Below, piece by piece: positions 32,371 to 39,870 of a stretch of 39,870 bases of DNA. Source of the stretch: an uncultured Verrucomicrobiales bacterium (GTDB taxonomy: Bacteria > Verrucomicrobiota > Verrucomicrobiia > Limisphaerales > UBA1100); assembly GCA_913042895.1 (NCBI GenBank), contig CAJWMQ010000007.1, forward strand, positions 1-39,870, in the 5' to 3' direction. Position 1 is the stretch's first letter. Each line of letters starts with the position of its first letter. The translations under genes were made by a program, and so were the position numbers. The notes beneath the pieces were generated by a model. That model had not been told where the DNA came from. It ran no database searches and saw only the letters and a program-made list of their open reading frames with translations.

Positions 32371-33264
32371 TTAACGCCCCATTTTTTTTCGGGCCTGCTC
32401 AAGGATTTTCCGTTCCCGTTCCGAAAGGCTTTGAATGCCTTTCTCGGAAATTTTATCCAGAATCGGGTCCACCTCCGATTCTACAAAATCGATTTCCTCA
32501 ACATCCACGGATTTCCCCTGATCCCGTGAATACGCGCGAGCACCACCATCAATGGTCACCACTTTTCGGTCCCGTCCTGAGCCAAAGCGTTCTTTCAGGC
32601 GATCCCACCAAGGCTCTGCCCCAGACCACGTACCGCCCTGAATAAAAAGCAAAATAAACAGGACACCCCAAATCATCCCACCCAAATGCGCACCATGAGC
32701 AATGCCGCCTTGCTTTGAAATAATCCCCAATACGCCGATCACCGCCAATGCGATTAACAAATATTTAGCCTTCATTCGCACCGGGATGATGAACATGATT
32801 AAGAAAGTTAGCTCACGTTCCCAGTAAACCATCGCAAAAGCTGCTATCAGGCCAAAGATACCGGCGGAAGCTCCCACCACCCCGGCAGGAGGTAAGAAAC
32901 CGCTCCATGAAAGACCACATTGGAGTAGGCCGCCGAATACTCCGGCCACCAAATATAAAGCAAGGAACCTAGCTTTCCCCAAGGCTTCTTCAATTTGACG
33001 TCCAGCAAACCAGATCATCGCGCAATTGATCAGCAGATGAAACAGTCCGCCATGCAAAAACTGGTAGCTTAACAACTCCCATATGTTTCCCTCTTGAAGT
33101 CGCTGCGGGAACAAGGCCAATGCTCCCTCAAAACCTCGCACGGTGTGTTGCAGGACATAACAAATGACATTAGCAATTATCAACGTGAGGCAAAGTGAAA
33201 TACCACTTCGACCGGCGGCGGGGCGCCAGTCCGGCTCACGCATATATGAGCGGTCTTCGAGCAT
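32371..33264 (-). CDS. Rhomboid-family intramembrane serine protease with C-terminal DUF6576-like region
   Basis: 297 residues. Six or so membrane segments span about 22-215. The catalytic Ser is Ser133 in GASAGIFG and the catalytic His is His193 in AHGAHLGG. QFLHGGLFHLLINCAMIWFAG is the N-terminal His/Asn region (about 68-88). A cytosolic tail (220-297) ends with VDPILDKISEKGIQSLSERE, which matches the DUF6576 segment often found on rhomboids of this type. ATG at 33264 sits 1 bp from the M3 peptidase stop, implying coupling; Met8 is an alternative start. Substrate unknown. Confidence 0.92.
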   Translation of the reverse strand: MLEDRSYMREPDWRPAAGRSGISLCLTLIIANVICYVLQHTVRGFEGALALFPQRLQEGNIWELLSYQFLHGGLFHLLINCAMIWFAGRQIEEALGKARFLALYLVAGVFGGLLQCGLSWSGFLPPAGVVGASAGIFGLIAAFAMVYWERELTFLIMFIIPVRMKAKYLLIALAVIGVLGIISKQGGIAHGAHLGGMIWGVLFILLFIQGGTWSGAEPWWDRLKERFGSGRDRKVVTIDGGARAYSRDQGKSVDVEEIDFVESEVDPILDKISEKGIQSLSERERKILEQARKKMGR

Positions 33265-33265
33265 T

Positions 33266-34996
33266 CTACTTTAAGGCCGCTAGTTCGGTCTGGATCAATT
33301 CCACAAGCGGCTTGAATGCCTCTGTATCAAAACGGAACGGAATATTTGCGGCGGCAAATAACTCCGGTAAAGGCCGTGAACCGCCAAGCGCCAAAGCCCG
33401 CTTGTAATCCGCCAAAGCCTGTGCCCGGTCCGATTTGCTGTTTTTCCAAACGCCTAAGGCGCCCAGTTGCGCTATGCCATATTCGATGTAATAAAATGGC
33501 ACCAAAAAGATGTGGCTTTGGCGATGCCACATTTTTGTGCGAGCCAGCTCGTAACCACTCCAATCAATTTCACCGCCAAACCGATCCAAGAGTCCGTTCC
33601 AAGCCGTATCCCGCTCTTCAACGGTGTGTGTCGGATGCGTGTAAATCCAGTGCTGGAATGCATCAACTGTGGCAATCCATGGGAACAAGCTGATGATCCC
33701 TTCAAGATGCTGCTGGCGCGCCCGCACACAATCTTCGCCGGAATAAAATTCCTCTAAATGTTCGTTCCCCACCAATTCCATACTCATCGAGGCTACCTCG
33801 CAAAACTCTAGCGGGGCATGTTGGTACTCGTGAATGTCTTCGCCCTGAGCGGCCAAAGTGTGGAAAGCATGCCCAGCTTCGTGCAGCAATGTTTCCACAT
33901 CACGCTGTAAGCCCACGGCGTTCATAAAAATGAACGGCAAACGCGCTTCCGGAAGACTGCTTTGATACCCGCCGGGCGCCTTGCCTTTGCGGTTGGCCAG
34001 GTCGAGTAAACTCTGATCCCGCATAGTCTGAAAGCCCGCGGCCAGTTCATCATCCACATGATCAAAAATACCCTTGGTCTTGGCGACCATATCCTCGACT
34101 TCACGAAATGGCTTGAGCGGCTCCAGCCCATCCGGATCCACCGAAGTATCCCAGGGCCGTAGTTTGTCCAAGGCCAGCTTTGAACGGCGGTCCGCGAGTA
34201 ACTCGTTGTATGCTGGCATCACCACCTTCTCAACGGCTTCATGAAACTTGAAGCAATCTTCCGGCTGATAATCAAACCGGCCCTTAGCGGTGTGCTTAAA
34301 ATCCCGGTAATCGCCATACCCTGCATTCCCGGCAATTTGGATTCGCAAGTCCTTAAGTTCATCAAACTGCCGGTCGCATTCCTCCGCAACTTCAAGACGC
34401 CGATTGGCGACCAGTTCCCACGCTGTTTGCCGCACGGTCCGGTCTGTCTCCTGCAGGTACACCCCCATTTGCACCAGCGTCTTTTCCTCGCCTTGGAATT
34501 CCACAGTGAGGGCCCCCATCTTTTCCTGGTATTGCTGACCCAGCTTCGATTCCTCCGTCTCAAGTGGCACGTTCTCTTCGCGGAATAAATCCACCATGGA
34601 TTGCCAGTCGCGATTCAAGATCTCATAACGTTCCGCCGGCAAATGTGCGCGCTGTGGATGGTTTACAAATTTTTTGGCCAGTTGAAAAAACCGTTCCTTC
34701 AAATGCGGCTCAATATTTTCAACAAAATCAAGATATGCCCCCTTCGCCTCATCTTTGGAGGTATGACAGGTCATCGCTATATATCGGCGCGACCCATCTT
34801 CATCGAGAATCGCCCCCAATTCGCTAACCTTCAGTAGCCATGCCTCTAAAGATTCCGAGCTGCCACACGCATCCAGATCAGCTTCCAGCTGATCAAACAA
34901 CGGCTCAATCGCGTCCCAGCCGGACACCTTGAAATCGGCCGGCACAAATGCGCGCGGCTTGTATGGGGGCAAATCACCAAACGGAAGCAGTTCCAT
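33266..34996 (-). CDS. pepF: M3-family metallopeptidase, oligoendopeptidase F-like
   Basis: 576 residues; a zinc oligopeptidase expected to cut cytosolic peptides. H372-E-A-G-H within LLHEAGHAFHTL is the zinc site, and EFCEVASMSMELVGNEHL supplies the third ligand Glu. The N-terminal half is helical, as in PepF, and includes GYGDYRDFKHTAKGRFDY. The frame extends 35 codons upstream to 35101, but that stretch overlaps the DUF885 3' end and looks random; the ATG at 34994-34996 (MELLPFGDLPPYKPR) suits the family. It is 44 bp after DUF885 and 1 bp before the rhomboid gene. No signal peptide. Confidence 0.92.
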   Translation of the reverse strand: MELLPFGDLPPYKPRAFVPADFKVSGWDAIEPLFDQLEADLDACGSSESLEAWLLKVSELGAILDEDGSRRYIAMTCHTSKDEAKGAYLDFVENIEPHLKERFFQLAKKFVNHPQRAHLPAERYEILNRDWQSMVDLFREENVPLETEESKLGQQYQEKMGALTVEFQGEEKTLVQMGVYLQETDRTVRQTAWELVANRRLEVAEECDRQFDELKDLRIQIAGNAGYGDYRDFKHTAKGRFDYQPEDCFKFHEAVEKVVMPAYNELLADRRSKLALDKLRPWDTSVDPDGLEPLKPFREVEDMVAKTKGIFDHVDDELAAGFQTMRDQSLLDLANRKGKAPGGYQSSLPEARLPFIFMNAVGLQRDVETLLHEAGHAFHTLAAQGEDIHEYQHAPLEFCEVASMSMELVGNEHLEEFYSGEDCVRARQQHLEGIISLFPWIATVDAFQHWIYTHPTHTVEERDTAWNGLLDRFGGEIDWSGYELARTKMWHRQSHIFLVPFYYIEYGIAQLGALGVWKNSKSDRAQALADYKRALALGGSRPLPELFAAANIPFRFDTEAFKPLVELIQTELAALK

Positions 34997-35040
34997 CCGC
35001 GGAATGTCGCAAATCGCGGGCAATTTGCAAATTCGATTCG

Positions 35041-36630
35041 CTAATCCAGCATGTATTTTTCCAGCCAACTTTGCGGCAGGGTGCCGTGCGACAGCAGCCA
35101 ATCGTTAAACCGCTTAAGACTCCATCCTCGACCCTCAACCAGGCGCTTGTGCAAACGGGCATTCTCGAGGCGGCCCAACCAATAGCTCATCGGCACGGCC
35201 GGTGAACTAGTGTACCAATTCACATCGGCCTCAGCACGTGCCTTGGTGAAGCCGAGGTGTGACATCAAATGTTTGACGCCCTGCTCGTAAGTGTACCGGC
35301 CCGTTTGAAGGCGCAAATCAACCAAGATCCGATGCACCCGCCACAAGGCATCATGCAATTGAATAATGGCCGTCCACGGCGAGCGGTCTATCTTCAGATC
35401 GGCCATCATCTGCTCGCACCACAATGTCCAACCCTCGTAAAAAACAGCATGCGCAAAGAGCGGCCGCCACTTGCGGGCGTGACCATTGGCCGTAACAAAC
35501 TGCAAATGATGTCCGGGATACGCCTCATGAGCCGCCGTCAGCGAGATACCGAAATGTTGTTGTACTTCGGATAACTTTTCTGCGGCCGAAGATTTTGCCA
35601 GTGACAAATCGTTCACCCAGAAAATGCCACGCTGCCGTTTCTCAAACGGCCCCGGCGAGGAATATGCCGCGGTTGGATACAAGTGTCGCATAAATTCCGG
35701 CACCAAGCGCACCTGTAATTCATCTCCCTTAGGGAAACTCACCGCCTTGGCCTTGCGGAAACCCGACGCCACCCGATTCGTTTCCTTACGATACACCTCC
35801 AATAAATCGCCCTCTGGCACCCACTCAGAGCGTGCCTTTCCAATAATAGATTCCGCTGATTGCCCCTGACCGTATTTGGCACAAGCCTTGAATAACAAAC
35901 CACCTATCCGATCCGCCTCGCTTAATGCCAGTGCCTCAACCTGACCCAAAGTGTAATCCAGCCCTAGTTCATCATGAATTCTCCGCTGCAGTCGGTTTGC
36001 CCCCAACGCAAATGAGTTCTTCGCCGCCAAAGGCCGCGACATCACTTGAGCATGATATTGAACAACGGCTTTCTGAGCCGCGGCAATTAAGTGCCTTGCA
36101 TCATCCCCCATAAAGGAACTCACCGCCTCAAACAACGCTCCTGCACCAGTCGCGGTTTGATCCATTACCCGACGCCATACACGTTCAGGCCGATCAACCA
36201 ACCGCGCTGCTTGTCGCAGGTGCTTGGGCGTTTGCTCCAACAACGCCCGCACATTACGTCGTGCCCGGGTCGGCTCATCTTCACCCCGTTGTAATTCATG
36301 CAGCAACGCTCCAAACACGTGATCGACCGCATTTGGGTCAAGCCGATGAATTCCGCGATCGAAATCCTCGCATTCCGCCATCACCATGGCTCGAACCGCC
36401 AATCGATCAAGATGCTGTTCCGCACTCAAAGCGGAAGGTGCCAACTGATCCATATCACCCAGAAGTTGTTGCCGGCGTTTTTCGTCGGCACGGATCGCCT
36501 TTAACGAAGGCTCACCCAATTGCCCTTCGGCGGCGCGCATTCCCAAGTGATTTGCCCAAACCGGCCGCGCAGCCAAGGTCTGCCTGAAATATCCAGCCAA
36601 CAAGGCATCAAATTTTTTAGCGTCGTTCAT
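35041..36630 (-). CDS. DUF885 family metallopeptidase-like protein
   Basis: 529 residues of DUF885. The putative metal site is HEAYPGHHLQ at 368-377, followed by FYEGWTLWCEQMM, which are the two hallmark motifs of the family. GPFEKRQRGIFWVNDL and ARAEADVNWYTSSPAVPMSYWLG complete it. Family members are predicted zinc peptidases; activity is little studied. No signal peptide is seen at the chosen ATG (36628-36630, MNDAKKFDALLAGYF), whereas many DUF885 proteins are exported. The frame runs on to 36687 inside the debranching gene. It is 8 bp from the debranching gene and forms a unit with the M3 and rhomboid protease genes. Confidence 0.9.
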   Translation of the reverse strand: MNDAKKFDALLAGYFRQTLAARPVWANHLGMRAAEGQLGEPSLKAIRADEKRRQQLLGDMDQLAPSALSAEQHLDRLAVRAMVMAECEDFDRGIHRLDPNAVDHVFGALLHELQRGEDEPTRARRNVRALLEQTPKHLRQAARLVDRPERVWRRVMDQTATGAGALFEAVSSFMGDDARHLIAAAQKAVVQYHAQVMSRPLAAKNSFALGANRLQRRIHDELGLDYTLGQVEALALSEADRIGGLLFKACAKYGQGQSAESIIGKARSEWVPEGDLLEVYRKETNRVASGFRKAKAVSFPKGDELQVRLVPEFMRHLYPTAAYSSPGPFEKRQRGIFWVNDLSLAKSSAAEKLSEVQQHFGISLTAAHEAYPGHHLQFVTANGHARKWRPLFAHAVFYEGWTLWCEQMMADLKIDRSPWTAIIQLHDALWRVHRILVDLRLQTGRYTYEQGVKHLMSHLGFTKARAEADVNWYTSSPAVPMSYWLGRLENARLHKRLVEGRGWSLKRFNDWLLSHGTLPQSWLEKYMLD

Positions 36631-36638
36631 TTTATAAA

Positions 36639-39545
36639 TTAATTCTGCAGTAATTGCCACACACGATACGCCTCCGTGGCGCTCCAAGCCTGCGCGTCGC
36701 AGCCTCGCTGGGTGTGAGGCGCATCACCGTCCATCACCTCCGGAAAATGCCCGATGCAGCCCGAATTTAACAAGGGCTCCATCGTTAACAAATAGGAGCG
36801 AGCTGCCTTGAGTGCCCCTTCATCTCCCGGCCAGCAACGCATGATAGATTCACTTAGGAATGGTAACTGCCACCCCCACGCAGTGCCGTTGTGATAGGCC
36901 GGTTTGCGGCGCGTATCTTCTTCCCCTTCGTAGCGACCCCAGTAAGGTCGAATTGGATCATTCAGTAAATCCCCGGCGTGCGACCGCACTGGCAAAGGTA
37001 CTGCCACTAAATGAGGCGCCAGAGAACGCATTCCTCCCGGTACTACCAAATGGTCGCACGCGGCTAAAACTGTAGCTCGGCCAACTGAAAGCGGCACTGC
37101 TCCCAAGGCCACCGCCATCAGGCCATTACTACGCAACGCATCATCACAAGGTGCATCCGATGGTTCCACGCCTTGAGCGGCCGGCAATAAATCCGCAATC
37201 CAACCGGAAGGTGTTCGGCAAAAATAATCCCTCAACGATTCACGAGCGCGAAGCTCCAAATCACCCCAGCCACCTTCAGAATCCAAGCGGCCCAATAGAC
37301 CAAGCAACTGAATCCACAGAGCCTGTATTTCGACAGGATAGCCTTCACGAGGTGTACCCGCAGGATAATTGGTATCCATCCACGTGAAATGCGAGGGACT
37401 CCAAATCAAACCGCTCGCCAAATCCATCCGAATCCCCTGCGGCGTTCCATCACGATAACCACGCCCAATCGAAATAAGGATTTCGCGCAAAGTCCGTCCA
37501 TCAGCCATCCTTTCGGAAAATAGATTCTCGCGCGCGCCCCCAGCCAACTCGGCACAAACCTTACCAAACCACAGTGGCGCATCAGAGGTGTCACGATTAG
37601 AGGCGTTATCGCCATTCAAAACATTTGGCAACGAACCACGATCTTCAAACCGGGCAAACGCCTTCACGATCCCAAACACCTCTTCACTCCAACCCGCTGC
37701 CAACAAGCCGCGCGCGGCGATAAAAGTGTCTCGACCCCAATCTAAAAACCACGGATATCCGGCCACCACCGTCTTCCCTTCTCCACGATTTACTACAAAG
37801 GCCTCCATCGAATTACGCAGACGTCCTTCGAAAGAAACTGGCGTTGCCTTGTTTGAAGACGGAGACACGGGTTCCGCTTCAGCGGATAATGTCAAAACAG
37901 ATTCCTCAGAAGGCTTTAACGGCATCTCAAACCATCCCGGGCTGTACGCATCCCCTGCCTCGGTTTGCCCCCGGCTCGCTTCAACTGGATGCGCCACATT
38001 GTAAACCGGCTCTGCCTCGGCATGAAAACATCCACGGACGACATCCGCCCGCAACACACGGTCCGCTGCCGGAGCAAAAACAAAGCCCTCATCCCCACAC
38101 TCCAGACAATCATTGAAATACGACTCCCTTTCCGGACAGAGATGTGTTTCCTCATGAAAGCTGCGATCCTCCAAATCAATGCGTGCGGTCAGGCTAAACT
38201 CTTTATCCCCGAGTAACTTACGGCCACGCACAGGATCTTCATCCAGCCGCCGAAATGTCAGCACCGTGGCATTACACTCCGCGGGCATGGCGGCCTCGAC
38301 TTCTACTTCGACCGCCTGAAAATCACCGGCACTCACCAAAAACCGCCACAGTGCCGGAGGGCCCGGTTCAAAGTGAACGAGATTTGTCGCGTCCAAGGCG
38401 CTAATGAATCCATCGGCCACAGCCCATAAACGAATCCGCTTGGCAAACACATGCCGATCGACAGGCGCATCGACATGAAGATTCGCGCCCAATAGGGTGT
38501 CGTACTTTGATTTAATCGCGCCCAGATCAACCGGTATTCGCACCATTCCCCCTAGTCCGTTGGTCAGCAAGGCCACCGGCGCCTCCAATGGATTCTCAAC
38601 CCGCCGCACCGCTGTCGCATCAAACGATTCATCGCTAGGGTCTGAACCAACAACTTCAACACTACCCCCAACTGAGGACTCTTCATCACCCCTTTCTTGG
38701 AATCCTAAATGGTAGCGCCCCGCCCTCGTCATCGGACCAAATGAAGCCACATGAACATTCTCCATTCCCACTGAACTCAATTGACGCGGTCCATCGCTTC
38801 CCGATAAACAAACCTCAAACGGGGCGTCATCATAAACCACCAACCAATGCCCCGCGGGGACCGGCATTACGCGGGAGGCATCGCGACGTCTCCAAATGTT
38901 GATCCGTGGAAACTGTTCCGAGCTGGCTGCTTCCCGTAGTTGTGTCAAAAAACCACTGGAATGACCTACTTTCTGGATAGCCATAATTCCCGCCACAAAC
39001 CCAGCCGGATTGGCTGCTGCCAATTCCGCGAGCTCCAACCATTTTAGCCCACCCAACTCTTCCGGTTCAAACCGAACCGAAAGAGACTGGTACGCCCAAG
39101 CTGCCTGAGCACGTTTGTCCTCATAAAGATCACTACGCAATTCAGGCTTCTCAGGAGCAAGACAAAGAACGTCTCCCGGCGGAACTTGGCCACCCTCAAA
39201 AACTTTGCCAGATAATAGGTCAATCCAACCGATCTCCCCATCATCCATGGATTGCGCTTCATCCAAATCAAGATTTGCCAGCACCCTAACCTCAGACGCT
39301 CCATCAGCCGAAGTACGGCGCAATTGGTACAGAGGGCTTTCAGGGTCGCTCAGGCGCTCCAGCCTTGCTCCATCTCGAAAACACGGGTGGTGATTGATTA
39401 ACTGATTCAGCTGAGCCAGCTCAGGAACAATATTGTCATCACCACCCCAATTCAGCCCACGCGAGGAATGGACATTTATCTGTTCATCCGCCAACCATTC
39501 TACTCCGTTCGCAAAGCCAAATCCGCCATTGACACTCTTTCTCAA
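36639..39545 (-). CDS. Glycogen debranching enzyme (GH133 amylo-1,6-glucosidase), 5' end missing
   Basis: At least 960 residues. The C-terminal half is GH133: PWFLDWGRDTFIAARGLLAAG, SHFTWMDTNYPAGTPREGYP and YHNGTAWGWQLPF are the alpha/alpha-barrel signatures. The N-terminal part (GFGFANGVEWLADEQINVH, then GLNWGG) reads like the end of a GH13 amylase-type barrel plus its beta domain. A fused transferase-glucosidase is therefore likely, with the front of the barrel lost. The apparent TTG start at 39543-39545 has an in-frame stop four codons upstream and adjoins foreign sequence, so it is not real. The enzyme removes alpha-1,6 branches in glycogen. DUF885 follows 8 bp downstream. Confidence 0.85.
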   Translation of the reverse strand: MRKSVNGGFGFANGVEWLADEQINVHSSRGLNWGGDDNIVPELAQLNQLINHHPCFRDGARLERLSDPESPLYQLRRTSADGASEVRVLANLDLDEAQSMDDGEIGWIDLLSGKVFEGGQVPPGDVLCLAPEKPELRSDLYEDKRAQAAWAYQSLSVRFEPEELGGLKWLELAELAAANPAGFVAGIMAIQKVGHSSGFLTQLREAASSEQFPRINIWRRRDASRVMPVPAGHWLVVYDDAPFEVCLSGSDGPRQLSSVGMENVHVASFGPMTRAGRYHLGFQERGDEESSVGGSVEVVGSDPSDESFDATAVRRVENPLEAPVALLTNGLGGMVRIPVDLGAIKSKYDTLLGANLHVDAPVDRHVFAKRIRLWAVADGFISALDATNLVHFEPGPPALWRFLVSAGDFQAVEVEVEAAMPAECNATVLTFRRLDEDPVRGRKLLGDKEFSLTARIDLEDRSFHEETHLCPERESYFNDCLECGDEGFVFAPAADRVLRADVVRGCFHAEAEPVYNVAHPVEASRGQTEAGDAYSPGWFEMPLKPSEESVLTLSAEAEPVSPSSNKATPVSFEGRLRNSMEAFVVNRGEGKTVVAGYPWFLDWGRDTFIAARGLLAAGWSEEVFGIVKAFARFEDRGSLPNVLNGDNASNRDTSDAPLWFGKVCAELAGGARENLFSERMADGRTLREILISIGRGYRDGTPQGIRMDLASGLIWSPSHFTWMDTNYPAGTPREGYPVEIQALWIQLLGLLGRLDSEGGWGDLELRARESLRDYFCRTPSGWIADLLPAAQGVEPSDAPCDDALRSNGLMAVALGAVPLSVGRATVLAACDHLVVPGGMRSLAPHLVAVPLPVRSHAGDLLNDPIRPYWGRYEGEEDTRRKPAYHNGTAWGWQLPFLSESIMRCWPGDEGALKAARSYLLTMEPLLNSGCIGHFPEVMDGDAPHTQRGCDAQAWSATEAYRVWQLLQN

Positions 39546-39617
39546 AATTCTTCACCAGATATATTTCTCTTCTCAGAAATGTTCATGACTGGTTATCCTC
39601 CAGAAGACTTGATTTTG
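39525..39617 (+). pseudogene. NAD synthetase (NadE) N-terminal glutaminase fragment
   Basis: About 30 codons encode PDIFLFSEMFMTGYPPEDLIL, a very close match in pattern to the nitrilase-type glutaminase start of glutamine-dependent NadE (D-x-x-x-[FP]-[SP]-E-x-x-x-T-G-Y-P-P-E-D-L). The frame loses similarity on both sides, into antisense debranching enzyme at the left and antisense DUF2214 at the right. It is richer in A+T than the rest of the window. It is probably a chimeric piece rather than a resident pseudogene. Confidence 0.55.
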
Positions 39618-39870
39618 AGTATAAAAGTCAGCACCCTGTTCAAATTTAATAAACCTTAAAATTCCACTAATTAAAAGAAGAATTCCGGCTATTCCGTAAA
39701 CCATATCTGCGACAATCATCGATATGGCCTTTCTCTTACTTAGATCAGACTTCAAAGAAAACCTTTCATGCACCAAAGCACCAAAACAAAGAATGAAGCT
39801 CAAATAATGTACATAAGCTACGGAGGCAGATATAAGAACTGCAGGAGAGAAAACTGACGCAAACGAAGCA
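39600..39870 (-). CDS. Fragment of a DUF2214-like membrane protein
   Basis: Open from the window edge on the minus strand for about 90 codons. YVHYLSFILCFGALVHERF and ADMVYGIAGILLLISGILRF form two or three hydrophobic helices, and EQGADFYTQNQVFW is the short conserved end seen in DUF2214 proteins. After the Trp the similarity stops at the junction with the nadE-like scrap. A+T-rich, unlike its neighbours. It is partial at the 3' end and possibly the 5' end, and probably comes from another locus or organism. Confidence 0.5.

Noticed and set aside
1-39870. CRISPR arrays, tRNA or rRNA genes, insertion sequences
   Set aside because: No spaced direct repeats, cloverleaf-like segments or transposase motifs were noticed in the gaps or frames; no covariance-model search could be run.

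Overview
The window reads as a gene-dense bacterial chromosome segment of moderate GC, most likely from the PVC group and probably a Verrucomicrobiota lineage. That placement is inference. It rests on the mix of a secreted C-T-P-T-R sulfatase, a secreted tricorn-type protease, a LuxE/LuxC-type acyl reductase pair, large secreted LamG-like proteins, a GH133 debranching enzyme and scattered single housekeeping genes (infC without rpmI-rplT, rpmB, smpB, rpoZ, thrS). I saw no CRISPR array, tRNA, rRNA or transposase.

Layout. 1-8.8 kb: the end of an ExbD-like gene, then DUF1015-argG (minus), infC (plus), an HscA-like Hsp70 (minus), a stand-alone CoaB-type ligase (plus), and a minus-strand unit of an M50B-like membrane metalloprotease, ptsN and argS. 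8.9-24.9 kb: a 16-kb plus-strand run holding pyrE, msrA, three tandem paralogous secreted proteins, ubiD, a sulfatase, luxE-like and luxC-like genes, a VOC protein, a tricorn protease and fdhD. 24.9-30 kb: gmhA-like and uvrC (minus), thrS and rpmB (plus), rpoZ and smpB (minus). 30-39.5 kb: a prenyl synthase (plus), then a minus-strand run of glycogen debranching enzyme, DUF885 peptidase, M3 peptidase, rhomboid and purB.

The most novel item is the three-gene paralogous array at 10.0-14.7 kb. Each protein has a signal peptide, two short beta-repeat units, a LamG/DUF1080-like sandwich and two further beta-repeat units. I recognise no named family for the full architecture. Next come the luciferase-free LuxE/LuxC pair, a UvrC lacking most of the linker between its UVR motif and its second nuclease domain, a ThrRS without a TGS domain, an IF3 with a TTG start and an acidic tail, and a terminator-like hairpin that abuts the smpB start.

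Five of the six convergent gene pairs overlap, and four of these share a 4-bp palindromic stop pair (TTAA or CTAG), so they leave no room for terminators.

The last ~330 bases look chimeric. The debranching gene is cut inside a GH13-like domain and joined to an AT-richer scrap of NAD synthetase on the opposite strand. That scrap runs into a DUF2214-like membrane protein fragment through a short shared stretch. I read this as an assembly or amplification artefact unless read mapping shows otherwise, and nothing beyond about 39,525 should be interpreted as gene context.
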